Assembly: GCF_040675855.1 (NCBI RefSeq)
Contig: NZ_JBEGIK010000001.1
Coordinates: 1,984,001-2,048,000, forward strand
Direction: 5' to 3'
Source: Microbacterium sp. LWH3-1.2
GTDB lineage: Bacteria; Actinomycetota; Actinomycetes; Actinomycetales; Microbacteriaceae
DNA length: 64,000 bases
In this document: piece after piece, positions 25,256-34,041 of the stretch
Layout: every line of letters begins with the position of its first letter
Position numbering within the stretch: the stretch's first letter is position 1
Translations under genes and position numbers: made by a program
Notes under the pieces: model-generated
Databases searched by the model: none
What the model saw: the letters and a program-made list of their open reading frames with translations, nothing else
What the model was told of the DNA's origin: nothing

Positions 25256-26578
25256 TCAGGCGCGAGCTGCCTCCGACACCCGGCGAGCCGCGGCGAGCGC
25301 CTGCTCGAGGTCGGCCTTGAGGTCGTCGATGTTCTCGAGACCCACTGAGAGACGAACGAGACCCGGCGTGACACCCGTCGTGAGCTGCTGCTCGGGCGTG
25401 AGCTGCGAGTGCGTCGTCGACGCCGGGTGGATGACGAGCGAGCGCACGTCGCCGATATTGGCGAGGTGGCTGAAGAGCGCCAGCGAGTTGACGAACTCGC
25501 GGCCCGCCTCGACACCGCCCTTGAGCTCGAACGACAGCACCGCACCGACGCCCTTCGGGGCGTAGGTGTTCGCTGCGGCGTACCAGGGCGAGGTCGGCAG
25601 ACCCGAGTAGTTGACCGAGGCGACGTCGGAGTGGTTCTCGAGCCACTCCGCGATCTCCTGAGCGTTCTGAACGTGACGCTCGACGCGCAGCGACAGGGTC
25701 TCGATGCCCTGGATGAGCAGCCATGCGCTGTTCGGCGAGATCGCCGATCCGAGGTCGCGCAGCAGCTGCACGCGCGCCTTGATGATGTAGGCGAGGCCAT
25801 CGCCGACCGCCGCCGTGTACGACGCGCCGTGGTAGGAGGGGTCCGGAACGGTGAGGCCGGGGAACTTGTCGACGTTCTTCGACCACTCGAAGGTGCCGCC
25901 GTCGACGATCACGCCGCCGATGGTGGTGCCGTGGCCGCCGAGGAACTTCGTGGCCGAGTGGACGACGATGTCGGCGCCGTGCTCGAACGGCTTGATGAGG
26001 TACGGAGTCGCGATCGTGTTGTCGACGATGAGCGGCACGCCGTTCTCGTGGGCGACGTCGGCGACGCCGCGGATGTCGAGCACGTTGATCTTGGGGTTGC
26101 CGATGGTCTCGGCGAAGAACAGCTTCGTGTTCGGGCGGACGGCGCGGCGCCACTCCTCGAGGTCGTCCTGGTTCTCGACGAAGGTGACCTCGATGCCGAG
26201 CTTGGCGAGGGTGTACTTGAAGAGGTTGTACGTTCCGCCGTAGATGGAGCTCGACGACACGATGTGGTCGCCCGCCTCGGCGATGTTGAGCACCGCGAAC
26301 GTGGCCGCAGCCTGGCCGCTCGCGAGCAGCAGGGCGCCGGTGCCCCCCTCGAGCGCGGCGAGGCGCTCCTCCACGACTGCCTGCGTCGGGTTCTGGATGC
26401 GAGTGTAGATGTTGCCGAACTCCGCGAGCGCGAAGAGGTTCGCCGCGTGGTCGGCGTTGTCGAAGACGTACGACGTGGTCTGGTAGATCGGCGTCGCGCG
26501 AGCCTTGGTCACCGGGTCGGGCTGAGCCCCCGAGTGGATCTGCTTGGTCTCGAAACGCCAGTTCTCGGGTGCGGACAT
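25256..26578 (-). CDS. metY: O-acetylhomoserine aminocarboxypropyltransferase (sulfhydrylase)
   Basis: The 440-residue PLP enzyme converts O-acetylhomoserine and sulfide to homocysteine. Signatures: FETKQIHSGAQPDPVTKARA at the N-terminus (about residues 9-28), TPIYQTTSYVF, YTRIQNPTQAVVEERLAALE, and the PLP-binding Lys in VVHSATKFLGGHGTTIGGVI. Length and motifs favour MetY over the shorter MetB/MetZ. GCAGGAGCAGGCC gives a clear ribosome site, and the gene has its own promoter about 55-80 bases upstream. I saw no SAM-type riboswitch in the leader. Confidence 0.95.
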   Translation of the reverse strand: MSAPENWRFETKQIHSGAQPDPVTKARATPIYQTTSYVFDNADHAANLFALAEFGNIYTRIQNPTQAVVEERLAALEGGTGALLLASGQAAATFAVLNIAEAGDHIVSSSSIYGGTYNLFKYTLAKLGIEVTFVENQDDLEEWRRAVRPNTKLFFAETIGNPKINVLDIRGVADVAHENGVPLIVDNTIATPYLIKPFEHGADIVVHSATKFLGGHGTTIGGVIVDGGTFEWSKNVDKFPGLTVPDPSYHGASYTAAVGDGLAYIIKARVQLLRDLGSAISPNSAWLLIQGIETLSLRVERHVQNAQEIAEWLENHSDVASVNYSGLPTSPWYAAANTYAPKGVGAVLSFELKGGVEAGREFVNSLALFSHLANIGDVRSLVIHPASTTHSQLTPEQQLTTGVTPGLVRLSVGLENIDDLKADLEQALAAARRVSEAARA

Positions 26579-26630
26579 GGCCTGCTCCTGCGGGATCGGA
26601 TGCCGGGAGCGTGCCCCCCAGCCGAGTTCG

Positions 26631-26657
26631 ACAGTACGGAGAACCCGGGGTTGTCAA
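26631..26657 (-). promoter_or_regulatory. Probable metY promoter
   Basis: On the minus strand TTGACA (26657-26652) and TACTGT (26636-26631) are 15 bases apart. The -35 overlaps the short palindrome GTTGACAAC, a possible operator. Confidence 0.45.
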
Positions 26658-26734
26658 CAACGTCGGGGAAATGTGACGTAACGCGCTCCGGCCACGGATT
26701 CCCGGTCGGGGAGTGCCGCCCGGCGCGACGTGGG

Positions 26735-26740
26735 TAGCGT
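26735..26740 (+). promoter_or_regulatory. -10 box of leaderless SDR gene
   Basis: TAGCGT, 7 bases before the ATG at 26748. Confidence 0.45.
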
Positions 26741-26747
26741 TGTCGGT

Positions 26748-27536
26748 ATGGCGAACAGACGTGCGGTGGTGACCGGGGCGAGCTCGGGGATCGGCGAGGC
26801 GGCGGTGCGCGCGCTGCGCGCGAGCGGATGGGACGTGGTCGGCGTCGCACGACGCGCCGATCGGCTCGCCGCGCTCGAAGCCGAGGCCGGTGCTGTCGCC
26901 TTCGCGGCGGACCTGACGACGGATGCCGACGTCGAGGCCCTCACCGGTTTCCTTGCGGATTCGGGCCCGGTCCACGCGCTGGTCCACGTCGCCGGCGGGG
27001 CCCGCGGCACCGACCGCGTCGAGGACGGCCGGGTCGAGGACTGGCAGTGGATGTTCGACGTCAACGTGCTGTCGGCACAGCGGCTGGTCGCAGCGCTGAT
27101 GCCGCTGCTGCGCCGGGCCGCAGCATCCGACGGTCACGCCGACACACTCTTCGTCACCTCCACCGCCGCGCAGACCGCCTACGCCGGCGGCGCGGGCTAC
27201 AACGCCGCCAAGGCGGGCGAGGCGATGCTGGCGCACGCCCTCCGGCTCGAGCTCAACGGCGAGCCGATCCGCGTGATCGAGGTCGCGCCGGGCATGGTGC
27301 ACACGCCGGAGTTCACCCTCAACCGCCTCGGCGGCGACAGCGTGGCCGCGGAGCGCGTGTATGACGGGGTCCAGAACCCGCTGACTGCCGACGACGTCGC
27401 GGACGTCATCGCCTACGCTCTCAACGCTCCCGGACATGTCAACCTCGACCTCATCACGATGCGCCCGGTCGCGCAGTCGGCGCAGTTCCTCCTCGCGCGC
27501 GGCCCGCTGCGCCCGCGGGGCACGGAGGAGCTGTGA
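26748..27536 (+). CDS. Short-chain dehydrogenase/reductase
   Basis: The 262-residue protein is a classical SDR: cofactor site VVTGASSGIGEAAVRALRAS (about residues 7-26), VARRADRLAALEAE (Arg after the second strand suggests NADPH), VHVAGGARGTDRV, the catalytic Ser region FVTSTAAQTAYAGGAGYNAA with Tyr-x3-Lys (YNAAK), and VAPGMVHTPEF. It is similar to YdfG/SDR-type serine or 3-hydroxy acid dehydrogenases. The substrate is unknown. Its stop overlaps a 35-codon frame and it may be co-transcribed with ung. Confidence 0.92.
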   Translation: MANRRAVVTGASSGIGEAAVRALRASGWDVVGVARRADRLAALEAEAGAVAFAADLTTDADVEALTGFLADSGPVHALVHVAGGARGTDRVEDGRVEDWQWMFDVNVLSAQRLVAALMPLLRRAAASDGHADTLFVTSTAAQTAYAGGAGYNAAKAGEAMLAHALRLELNGEPIRVIEVAPGMVHTPEFTLNRLGGDSVAAERVYDGVQNPLTADDVADVIAYALNAPGHVNLDLITMRPVAQSAQFLLARGPLRPRGTEEL

Positions 27537-27640
27537 CTCTCACCGGCGGCACCGTCGTCACGTACCCGGCCGGCGCCGTCTGCTCCCGCGGCGCCGTGAT
27601 CCCCGTCGCCGACGTCATGACGACGACAAAGCGCGTCTGA
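27533..27640 (+). CDS. Possible small ORF between SDR gene and ung
   Basis: A 35-codon frame starts with GTG overlapping the SDR stop (GTGA) and ends one base before the ung ATG. It reads [18 protein letters not shown], then [17 protein letters not shown]. The coupling pattern is that of real genes here, but the product resembles nothing I know and could be chance. It might be the relic of a larger gene. Confidence 0.25.
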   Translation: MTLTGGTVVTYPAGAVCSRGAVIPVADVMTTTKRV

Positions 27641-27641
27641 C

Positions 27642-28334
27642 ATGGCGATGACCCTGCCCGAGCTCGCCGACGCGGGATTCATCGACCCGGGGTGGTCGAC
27701 GGCTCTCGCCCCGGTCGGCACCGACATCGCGGCGCTGGGAGAGCGGCTCCGCGCCGAGGTCGCCGCCGGGCGGCAGTACCTCCCGGCCGGCGACCGCGTG
27801 CTGCGCGCGTTCCAGCGACCGCTTCCCGACGTCAAGGTGCTCATCGTGGGGCAGGACCCGTACCCCACGCCGGGGCATCCGATCGGGCTGTCCTTCGCGG
27901 TCGACGCGCACGTGCGCCCGCTGCCGCGGAGTCTCGGCAACATCTACCAGGAGCTCGAGTCGGACCTCGGCATTCCGCGCGCCCCGCACGGCGACCTGTC
28001 GGCCTGGAGCGACCAGGGCGTCATGCTGCTCAACCGCGTGCTCACGGTCGCGCCGGGGGCGCCGGCATCCCATCGCGGCTGGGGCTGGGAGAAGGTGACC
28101 GACCACGCGATCCGCACACTCGTCGCGCGCGGAAGGCCGCTCGTGGCGATCCTGTGGGGACGGGATGCTGCGAACCTGCGGCCGCTCTTGGGCGCCACGT
28201 CGATCATCGAATCGGCGCACCCGTCGCCCCTCTCGGCGAGCCGGGGGTTCTTCGGGTCGCGGCCGTTCTCGCGGGCCAACGAGCTGCTCGCCCGGCAGGG
28301 AGCCGACCCCGTCGACTGGCGGCTGCCCGTCTAG
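27642..28334 (+). CDS. ung: Uracil-DNA glycosylase
   Basis: The 230-residue family 1 UDG removes uracil from DNA in base excision repair. All motifs are present: the catalytic water-activating loop GQDPYP (residues 70-75), [14 protein letters not shown], the region [13 protein letters not shown], and the minor-groove leucine loop HPSPLSA (193-199) followed by [17 protein letters not shown] 27642 (MAMTLPEL) or the ATG six bases later could be used. It follows the SDR gene and a 35-codon frame closely. Confidence 0.97.
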   Translation: MAMTLPELADAGFIDPGWSTALAPVGTDIAALGERLRAEVAAGRQYLPAGDRVLRAFQRPLPDVKVLIVGQDPYPTPGHPIGLSFAVDAHVRPLPRSLGNIYQELESDLGIPRAPHGDLSAWSDQGVMLLNRVLTVAPGAPASHRGWGWEKVTDHAIRTLVARGRPLVAILWGRDAANLRPLLGATSIIESAHPSPLSASRGFFGSRPFSRANELLARQGADPVDWRLPV

Positions 28335-28366
28335 GGGGCCCGCCGACCGCAGATCCAGGAGAGTTC

Positions 28367-28978
28367 ATGCTTGAAGAGGAATACGAGAAGGATCGCCGCA
28401 AGCTGCCGCGCCATCTGCAGCGGCAGGCCGAGCCCGAGCGTCCGTTCTCGTTCACGATCCGTCCCGTCGAGGACAGGGACATCCCCGACATCCGCGAGAT
28501 CTACAACTACTACGTGACCAACTCGGTCGTGACCTTCGACGAGGACGTCTGGTCGGTGGCGCAGTGGCGCAAGAAGCGCGACCGGCTCACCAAGCAGGGG
28601 CTGCCCTTCCTCGTCGCAGAGTCGCCGTCGGGCCAGATCCTCGGATACGCGCTCGTGCAGCCGATGTCGAGCAAGTCCGCCTACCGGTTCTCGGTCGAGA
28701 ACTCGATCTACCTCGGTCAGGCCGCCACGGGCAAGGGGCTGGGCCGGGCGCTGCTCGAAGCGCTCATCGAGGCGTGCGAAGCCGCGGGCATCCGGCAGAT
28801 GGTCGCCGTGATCAGCGACAAGGGCGCCGAGGGCTCGGTCGCTCTGCACGAGAAGCTCGGCTTCGTCGAGGTCGGCCGCATGGGCCGCGTCGGCTTCAAA
28901 TTCGGTCGCTGGCTCGGCACGATCTACATGCAGAAGGCCCTCAAGCCGGCGAAGAAGAAGGGTCTCTTCGCGCGCTGA
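28367..28978 (+). CDS. GNAT N-acetyltransferase, phosphinothricin acetyltransferase (PAT)-like
   Basis: The 203-residue protein has the PAT/YncA layout of the GNAT fold after a charged N-terminal extension: FTIRPVEDRDIPDIREIYNY, then YVTNSVVTFDED, SVENSIYLGQAATGKGLGRA (acetyl-CoA pyrophosphate loop Q/R-x2-G-x-G/A), and MVAVISDKGAEGSVALHEKL with GFVEVGRM. Relatives acetylate phosphinothricin, methionine sulfone or related amino acid analogues. CCAGGAG lies 7 bases upstream of the ATG. About 30 extra N-terminal residues compared with typical PATs are polar and likely flexible. Confidence 0.87.
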   Translation: MLEEEYEKDRRKLPRHLQRQAEPERPFSFTIRPVEDRDIPDIREIYNYYVTNSVVTFDEDVWSVAQWRKKRDRLTKQGLPFLVAESPSGQILGYALVQPMSSKSAYRFSVENSIYLGQAATGKGLGRALLEALIEACEAAGIRQMVAVISDKGAEGSVALHEKLGFVEVGRMGRVGFKFGRWLGTIYMQKALKPAKKKGLFAR

Positions 28979-28981
28979 TCC

Positions 28982-29401
28982 TCAGCGACCCGCCCGACCG
29001 GTTCCGGAGCGCTGCCGGTTCCAGTCGCGCACGGCGTCGACGAGCTCGCGCCACGCGCCCACGACCTCGTCGTCTGGCAGCTCGGCCTCTCGCGCATCCG
29101 CACCCGACCACGTCGCGCGGATGAACCACACGAAACCATCGGGCATCGGATCCCGGCGTCGCGGCGCCGAGCGCGGCGGGGCTGCGGGGGCATCGTCGTC
29201 GTGCTCGCCGGTCGAGGTGCCCGCCTCGCCCCACGGGCAGCGATCGATGAGCGTGATCCACTGAGGCGCCTCTGCGACGGGCGGCTGCGCCGACCAGCGC
29301 CGCGTGATGCCGGCGATGCCGCCGGTGCGCGCGATGTCGACCTCGACCGCCGGTGGCGCAGCGGACGAGGCGGTCGCGTCAGGACTCGGCTTCTCGGTCA
29401 T
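28982..29401 (-). CDS. Emfourin-like inhibitor of protealysin-type metalloprotease
   Basis: The 139-residue cytoplasmic-looking protein has the pattern VEVDIARTGGIAGITRRWSA, then PQWITLIDRC, DGFVWFIRATWSGA and AWRELVDAVRDW. That matches the emfourin family, small inhibitors encoded next to protealysin-like M4 proteases (first described in Serratia and Photorhabdus). The middle holds an Asp/Pro/Arg-rich insertion (about residues 65-88) that I would not expect in the shorter members. It overlaps the upstream protease gene by 23 bases, so the two form one operon. Confidence 0.75.
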   Translation of the reverse strand: MTEKPSPDATASSAAPPAVEVDIARTGGIAGITRRWSAQPPVAEAPQWITLIDRCPWGEAGTSTGEHDDDAPAAPPRSAPRRRDPMPDGFVWFIRATWSGADAREAELPDDEVVGAWRELVDAVRDWNRQRSGTGRAGR

Positions 29402-30449
29402 CCGGGATCACGCCGACACCCGTCCACCCGGCGCGGACGGCGTCGACCTCCTCCGACTCCTCACCGTACTCCGAGGCCGCAGCCGCGAGGGTGGCGCGGG
29501 CGAACGTCAGGAAGTCCGCGGTGGAGGGGAGCGTCCCCGACGTGAGCGCGCGGTACCAGATGAGCCCGGGGCGCTCCCACGCGTGGCCGCCGAGCGCTTT
29601 CGCCGTGAGATAGAAGGCGTGGTTGGGGATACCCGAGTTGACGTGCACGCCGCCGTTGTCGTCGCGAGTCTCGACGTAGTCGCGCATGTGCGCCGGCTGC
29701 GGGTCCTTGCCGAGCACGTCGTCGTCGTACGCGGTTCCGGGCGCCTTGAGCGATCGCAGGGCGGCGCCCTCAACGGCATCCGTGAAGATCCCCTCGCCGA
29801 TGAGCCACGTCGCCTCGTCGACGGCCTGTCGCTCCCGGTGCTGCTCGGCGAGGGCTCCGAAGACGTCGGCGATCGACTCGTTGAGCGCGCCGGACTGCCC
29901 GCGGTAGAGCAGGCCGCCCTCGTCCTCGATCACGCCGTGCGCGAGCTCGTGGGCGATGACGCTGAGCGATCGCGTGAAACCCCGGAACACCTCGTCGTCG
30001 CCGTCGCCGAAGACCATGCGCTCGCCGTTCCAGAAGGCGTTGTCGTAGTCGCGACCGTAGTGCACGGTCGACAGGAGCGAGCTGCCCGAGCCGTCGATAC
30101 TGTCGCGCGCGTACGCGTCCCACCAGAAGTCGTACGTCGCACCGAGTCCCTCGTACGCCTCATCGACGGAGGCGTCCCCGGTCGGCGGGTCGTCCTCGCC
30201 GCGCACCCGTGTGCCCGGAAGCAGCTCGCGGTGCTTCGCGTCGGAGATCTCGCGATCGGGCGCAGGCGTCGCCTCCGCGACGAGCGTGCCCGGCTCCTGG
30301 ATCGACAGCCGCAGACGTGAGCGCACCGGACGGTACTCCCGCGGCGCCACGAGGGTGCGGTGCGCCGCATCGGCCGCGCGAGCCCAGTCCTCCTCCTGCA
30401 CGGCGGCGATGCGGGCGAGCAGGTACGGGGGGACGATTCCGGGGCTCAT
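29379..30449 (-). CDS. Protealysin-like M4 (thermolysin-family) metallopeptidase
   Basis: The 356-residue zinc peptidase has HELAHGV (residues 167-173, catalytic Glu168), the third zinc ligand in GALNESIADVFG (Glu191) and the catalytic-His region GGVHVNSGIPNHAFYLTA. There is no signal peptide. Instead a short N-terminal propeptide contains IVPPYLLARIA, the PPYLL motif of protealysin-type precursors, which mature autocatalytically. It probably acts in the cytoplasm or leaves by an unusual route. ATG 30449 is 6 bases after TAGGTT on the minus strand. The next gene overlaps and encodes its likely inhibitor. Confidence 0.9.
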   Translation of the reverse strand: MSPGIVPPYLLARIAAVQEEDWARAADAAHRTLVAPREYRPVRSRLRLSIQEPGTLVAEATPAPDREISDAKHRELLPGTRVRGEDDPPTGDASVDEAYEGLGATYDFWWDAYARDSIDGSGSSLLSTVHYGRDYDNAFWNGERMVFGDGDDEVFRGFTRSLSVIAHELAHGVIEDEGGLLYRGQSGALNESIADVFGALAEQHRERQAVDEATWLIGEGIFTDAVEGAALRSLKAPGTAYDDDVLGKDPQPAHMRDYVETRDDNGGVHVNSGIPNHAFYLTAKALGGHAWERPGLIWYRALTSGTLPSTADFLTFARATLAAAASEYGEESEEVDAVRAGWTGVGVIPDDREAES

Positions 30450-30455
30450 GCTCCG

Positions 30456-30461
30456 AACCTA
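30456..30461 (-). promoter_or_regulatory. -10 box of leaderless protealysin gene
   Basis: TAGGTT on the minus strand, 6 bases before the ATG at 30449. Confidence 0.45.
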
Positions 30462-30507
30462 TCGGCGGGCTCCGACGGCCCTCGCCGCCTCGCCGCCCCC
30501 GAGGCGG

Positions 30508-31305
30508 TCACGCCGATCCGGCGTCGATCACCGGGATCGACGCCAGCAGTCGCCGGGTGTACGCGACCTGCGGTTGCAGCAGCACCTTCTCGGTCGGGCC
30601 CTCCTCGACGATGCGGCCGTCCTTCATGACGACGACCTCGTCGCACAGGTTCTGCACGACGCCGATGTCGTGCGACACCATCAGGAGCGTGAGACCGTCG
30701 CGGGCGCGGAGCTCGCCGAGCAGTTCGAGGATCTGCGCGCGCACCGTGACGTCCAGCGCCGACAGCGGCTCGTCGCCGACGAGCAGGCGGGGACGGTGCA
30801 CGATCGCGCGCGCCAGGGCGATACGCTGCCGCTGGCCGCCCGAGAACTCGTGCGGGAAGCGGTCGGCCATGTCGGCCTGGAGGCCGACGTCGTCCAGCAC
30901 CTCGCGGACACGCGCGCGGCGGTCGCCGTCGATCCCCAGTGCCCACAGCGGCTCGCCGATGATGCGCCCGACGCTCATGCGCGGGTCGAGCGACGCGTAA
31001 GGGTCCTGGAAGACGATCCCCGTCTGCGTGCGCAGCCAGTGCAGCGAGCGCGCCGAATCCTTGGCGTCGACCGGTCGCCCGTCGAAGTCCACGGTTCCGG
31101 CGGAGGGGGTGTCGAGGGCCAGCAGCAGGCGCACGAGCGTCGACTTGCCTGAGCCCGACTCGCCGATGAGACCGACGGCGGAGCCCTCGCGCACGTCGAT
31201 GTCGGCGTCTTCGAGTCCCGTCGTGAATGCCCGCTTCTCGAACAGCCGCGTCTTCGGCGTGGGGTAGCGGCGCGTCAGCCCGCGCCCGCGGATCAGCAGG
31301 GTCAT
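30508..31305 (-). CDS. dppF: Oligopeptide/dipeptide ABC transporter ATPase, DppF/OppF type
   Basis: The 265-residue nucleotide-binding subunit has Walker [12 protein letters not shown]-loop [13 protein letters not shown], signature [15 protein letters not shown], Walker [13 protein letters not shown] and switch MVSHD. The DPYASLDPR sequence is typical of the F-type ATPase of peptide transporters. It is the last gene of a five-gene operon and its ATG overlaps the preceding stop (ATGA). Confidence 0.93.
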   Translation of the reverse strand: MTLLIRGRGLTRRYPTPKTRLFEKRAFTTGLEDADIDVREGSAVGLIGESGSGKSTLVRLLLALDTPSAGTVDFDGRPVDAKDSARSLHWLRTQTGIVFQDPYASLDPRMSVGRIIGEPLWALGIDGDRRARVREVLDDVGLQADMADRFPHEFSGGQRQRIALARAIVHRPRLLVGDEPLSALDVTVRAQILELLGELRARDGLTLLMVSHDIGVVQNLCDEVVVMKDGRIVEEGPTEKVLLQPQVAYTRRLLASIPVIDAGSA

Positions 31306-32135
31306 CCTCCTCCTTCCGGGGCATCACCCGGGGCCCCCGGCGCGCGGGTGCGACCGCCCTCCGGCCGCCAGAGAGTCGCGGTCGCGTCGCGCAGAAGCTC
31401 CCGGGTGACGACGGATTCCGGAGCCGAGAGCAGCCGCGACACCGGCGCCTCCTCCACCACGCGTCCCCGCTCGAGCACCACACCGTGCGTGGCGATCTGC
31501 GACAGCACCGCGAGGTCGTGCGTGATGAACACCAGCGACATGCCGTCGTCGCGGGCGAGCGACAGCAGCAGCTCGAGGATCTCGGCCTGGATCGTGACGT
31601 CAAGCGCTGTCGTCGGCTCGTCGGCGATGAGCAGCCGCGGCCGGCATGCGAGCGCCATGGCGATCGCGACCCGCTGGCGCTGGCCGCCCGACAGCTGGTG
31701 GGGGTAGCGCGCAACGATGCGGTGCGGATCGGGGAGGGCGACACGCGATGCCTCGGCGATCGCTCGGGCAGCAGCATCCCGCTTCGACAGCCCCTCGTGG
31801 ATGCGGATCGACTCGGCGATCTGGCGGCCGACCGTGCGGATCGGGTTGAGCGCGGTGCGCGGCTCCTGGAAGACGATGCCGATCTCGTCACCGCGGAGCT
31901 CCGCGAGCTCGGGATCGGGAAGGCCCAGGATCTCGCGGCCGTTCCACCGCACACTGCCCGAGGCGGTCGCGCCATCGGGGAGGAGCCCCAGGATCGCGAG
32001 GGCCGTCAGCGACTTGCCCGAGCCCGACTCGCCGATGAGGCCGACGCGTGCGCCGTCGGGCACGGCGAACGAGACGCCGTCGACGACGCGGCGCTCGCCG
32101 AGGTCGACCGTGAGGTCGTGCACCTCGAGGCTCAC
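31302..32135 (-). CDS. dppD: Oligopeptide/dipeptide ABC transporter ATPase, DppD/OppD type
   Basis: The 277-residue subunit has Walker [12 protein letters not shown] (Ser-Leu as usual in OppD), Q-loop [12 protein letters not shown], signature [15 protein letters not shown], Walker [13 protein letters not shown] and FITHD. It pairs with the F-type ATPase in the next gene. GTG 32135 overlaps the permease stop (GTGA). The cysteine-containing C-terminal iron-sulfur-like extension present in many DppD proteins is missing; the tail is Gly/Pro/Arg-rich instead. Confidence 0.92.
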   Translation of the reverse strand: MSLEVHDLTVDLGERRVVDGVSFAVPDGARVGLIGESGSGKSLTALAILGLLPDGATASGSVRWNGREILGLPDPELAELRGDEIGIVFQEPRTALNPIRTVGRQIAESIRIHEGLSKRDAAARAIAEASRVALPDPHRIVARYPHQLSGGQRQRVAIAMALACRPRLLIADEPTTALDVTIQAEILELLLSLARDDGMSLVFITHDLAVLSQIATHGVVLERGRVVEEAPVSRLLSAPESVVTRELLRDATATLWRPEGGRTRAPGAPGDAPEGGG

Positions 32136-33094
32136 GACACCACCTCCGGGATGTGAAGACGCGCGCGACGGGTGGCGAAGGGGCTGCGGGAGAGCGTCGG
32201 GTCGGTGGCCTCCCGTAGGCCGTCTCCGAGCAGGTTGAGCCCCAGCACGGTGACCGTGATGGCGAGGCCGGGCCACACCACCGACAGCGGGTGCACGGCG
32301 ATGAACTGCTGCAGCTGCGCGAGCAGCAGACCCCACGACGGCTCGGTGACCGGCGCGCCGAATCCGAGATAGGACAGTCCCGCTTCGGCGAGCACGGCGA
32401 CCGCCATGCCCCACGACAGCTGCACGATGAACACCGGCGCGACGTTGGGGAGGAGGTGGCGCCACAGGTTCTGCGCCGGAGTGAGGCCGGACGCCCGCCC
32501 GGCGAGGACGAAGTCGCTGTGCAGCACGCGGCGCAGCTCCGGTCGCGTGACGCGGGCGATGTTCACGCCGAAGCCGATGCCGACCGCCCAGATCACGACC
32601 CACAGGGATCCGCCCCACACCGCCGAGATCATCATCGCGATGATCAGCACCGGGAACGCGATGAGGATGTCGACGAACACCGCCACCGACTCGCGCACCC
32701 ACCGCGCGGTGAGGGCGCCGAGCGCGGCGAGCGAGATGCCGATCACCGTCGCGACGACGCCGGCGCCGATCGCGACCAACACGGTGGTGCGGGAGCCGGC
32801 CATCAGGAGGCTCAGGATGTCGCGGCCAGAACCGTCGGTGCCGAGGAGGTGGGGCCAGCCGGGGAGGGCCCAGCGGTTCGCGATATCGACCTTCTGGGGG
32901 TCGAACGGCGTCCAGAACCGGGAGACGATCGCGGTGAGGACGACGACCGCGACCACGATCAACCCGAAGCGTCCGGTGGACAGCGCCCACAGCCGCCCCA
33001 GCCACGCCCACCGCGACCGACGCCGCGGTGCGGGCGGCGCCGCGGGCGCAGCATCCGTCCCGTGCACGCTCCCTGAGCTCGTCGACGGGCTCAT
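32132..33094 (-). CDS. dppC: Oligopeptide/dipeptide ABC transporter permease, DppC type
   Basis: The 320-residue membrane subunit starts with a Pro/Ala/Arg-rich cytoplasmic tail, then a first helix (GLIVVAVVVLTAIVSRF), the HLLGTDGSGRDILSLLMAG motif of DppC proteins, five more helices, and the EAA-like coupling loop (ASGLTPAQNLWRHLLPNVAP). The C-terminal GLNLLGDGLREATDPTLS is the usual DppC ending. ATG 33094 overlaps the stop of dppB (ATGA). Confidence 0.92.
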   Translation of the reverse strand: MSPSTSSGSVHGTDAAPAAPPAPRRRSRWAWLGRLWALSTGRFGLIVVAVVVLTAIVSRFWTPFDPQKVDIANRWALPGWPHLLGTDGSGRDILSLLMAGSRTTVLVAIGAGVVATVIGISLAALGALTARWVRESVAVFVDILIAFPVLIIAMMISAVWGGSLWVVIWAVGIGFGVNIARVTRPELRRVLHSDFVLAGRASGLTPAQNLWRHLLPNVAPVFIVQLSWGMAVAVLAEAGLSYLGFGAPVTEPSWGLLLAQLQQFIAVHPLSVVWPGLAITVTVLGLNLLGDGLREATDPTLSRSPFATRRARLHIPEVVS

Positions 33095-34041
33095 GGTGCC
33101 TCCCGCTGCCGGGGGTCGATGACGCGGTGCACGAGGTCGACCACGAACCCGACGATGAGCACGAAACCGGTCAGGGCCAGGAGTTCGCCCTGCACCTTCG
33201 GCAGGTCGCGGGCGGCGACGTCGGCGACGAGCATGCGGCCGATGCCGGGGAGGGAGAACAGTTGCTCGATCACGACGGCGCCCACGATGATGCCCGCGAC
33301 CTGCAGGCCGAGCACCGTGATCACCGACAGGCCGACCACGGGCAGGCCGTGGCGGATCAGCGCCTGGTCGCGGGTGAGTCCCTTCGCGGCGGCGGTGCGC
33401 ACGAAGTCCTGGCCGACGGCCTGCAGGGTCGCGCTGCGCACGAACCGCAGCAGCATGGCGCCCTCGACGATGCCGATCGTGAGGGCGGGGAGGATGAGCG
33501 AGCGCAGTGCCGCCCACGGATCGCTCCAGCCCGACCGCGGGAAGCCCTGCGCGGGCAGCCAGCCGAGCCACACCGCGAAGACCACGACGAGCATCATGCC
33601 CGCCCACACCACGGGCACCGCGGCGAGAGTCTGCGCGCCGACGCTGAGTCCCGTGCCCGCGGCGCGCCCGCGCCGCATCGCCGAGAGCACACCGAGCGGC
33701 ACACTGATCACGACGGCGACGGTCAGCGACAGGATGCCGAGGGGCACGGTCACCTCCGCCTTCTCGGCGAGTTCGTCCACGACGCTCGTGCCCGTCAGCA
33801 GCGATGTGCCGAGGTCGCCGCGGAACAGCCCGCCGATCCAGGTGAGGTACTGCTCCGGGAGCGGGCGGCCCAGGCCCAGCCGCTCCCGGATGGCGTCCTG
33901 CTGCTCGGGGGTGGATCCCACACCGGCGATGAGGTGCGCGATGTCACCGGGGAGTACCCGGAGGGTGACGAAGATCAGCACGCTGGCGACGAGAAGCCCG
34001 AGCAGGAGCAGGGCGAATCGGGTCAGCGTGTACCGGATCAC
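33091..34041 (-). CDS. dppB: Oligopeptide/dipeptide ABC transporter permease, DppB type
   Basis: The 316-residue membrane subunit opens with IRYTLTRFALLLLGLLVASV and VTLRVLPGD, then has the periplasmic RERLGLGRPLPEQYLTWIGG segment, and the EAA loop (AAAKGLTRDQALIRHGLPVV). Near the end are EQLFSLPGIGRMLVADVAAR and VHRVIDPRQRE. All are typical of DppB. GTG 34041 overlaps the stop of the binding-protein gene (GTGA). Confidence 0.92.
   Translation of the reverse strand: MIRYTLTRFALLLLGLLVASVLIFVTLRVLPGDIAHLIAGVGSTPEQQDAIRERLGLGRPLPEQYLTWIGGLFRGDLGTSLLTGTSVVDELAEKAEVTVPLGILSLTVAVVISVPLGVLSAMRRGRAAGTGLSVGAQTLAAVPVVWAGMMLVVVFAVWLGWLPAQGFPRSGWSDPWAALRSLILPALTIGIVEGAMLLRFVRSATLQAVGQDFVRTAAAKGLTRDQALIRHGLPVVGLSVITVLGLQVAGIIVGAVVIEQLFSLPGIGRMLVADVAARDLPKVQGELLALTGFVLIVGFVVDLVHRVIDPRQREAP

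Noticed and set aside
26579..26660. SAM riboswitch in the metY leader
   Set aside because: The leader is short and shows none of the conserved SAM-aptamer blocks, only a promoter and ribosome site.
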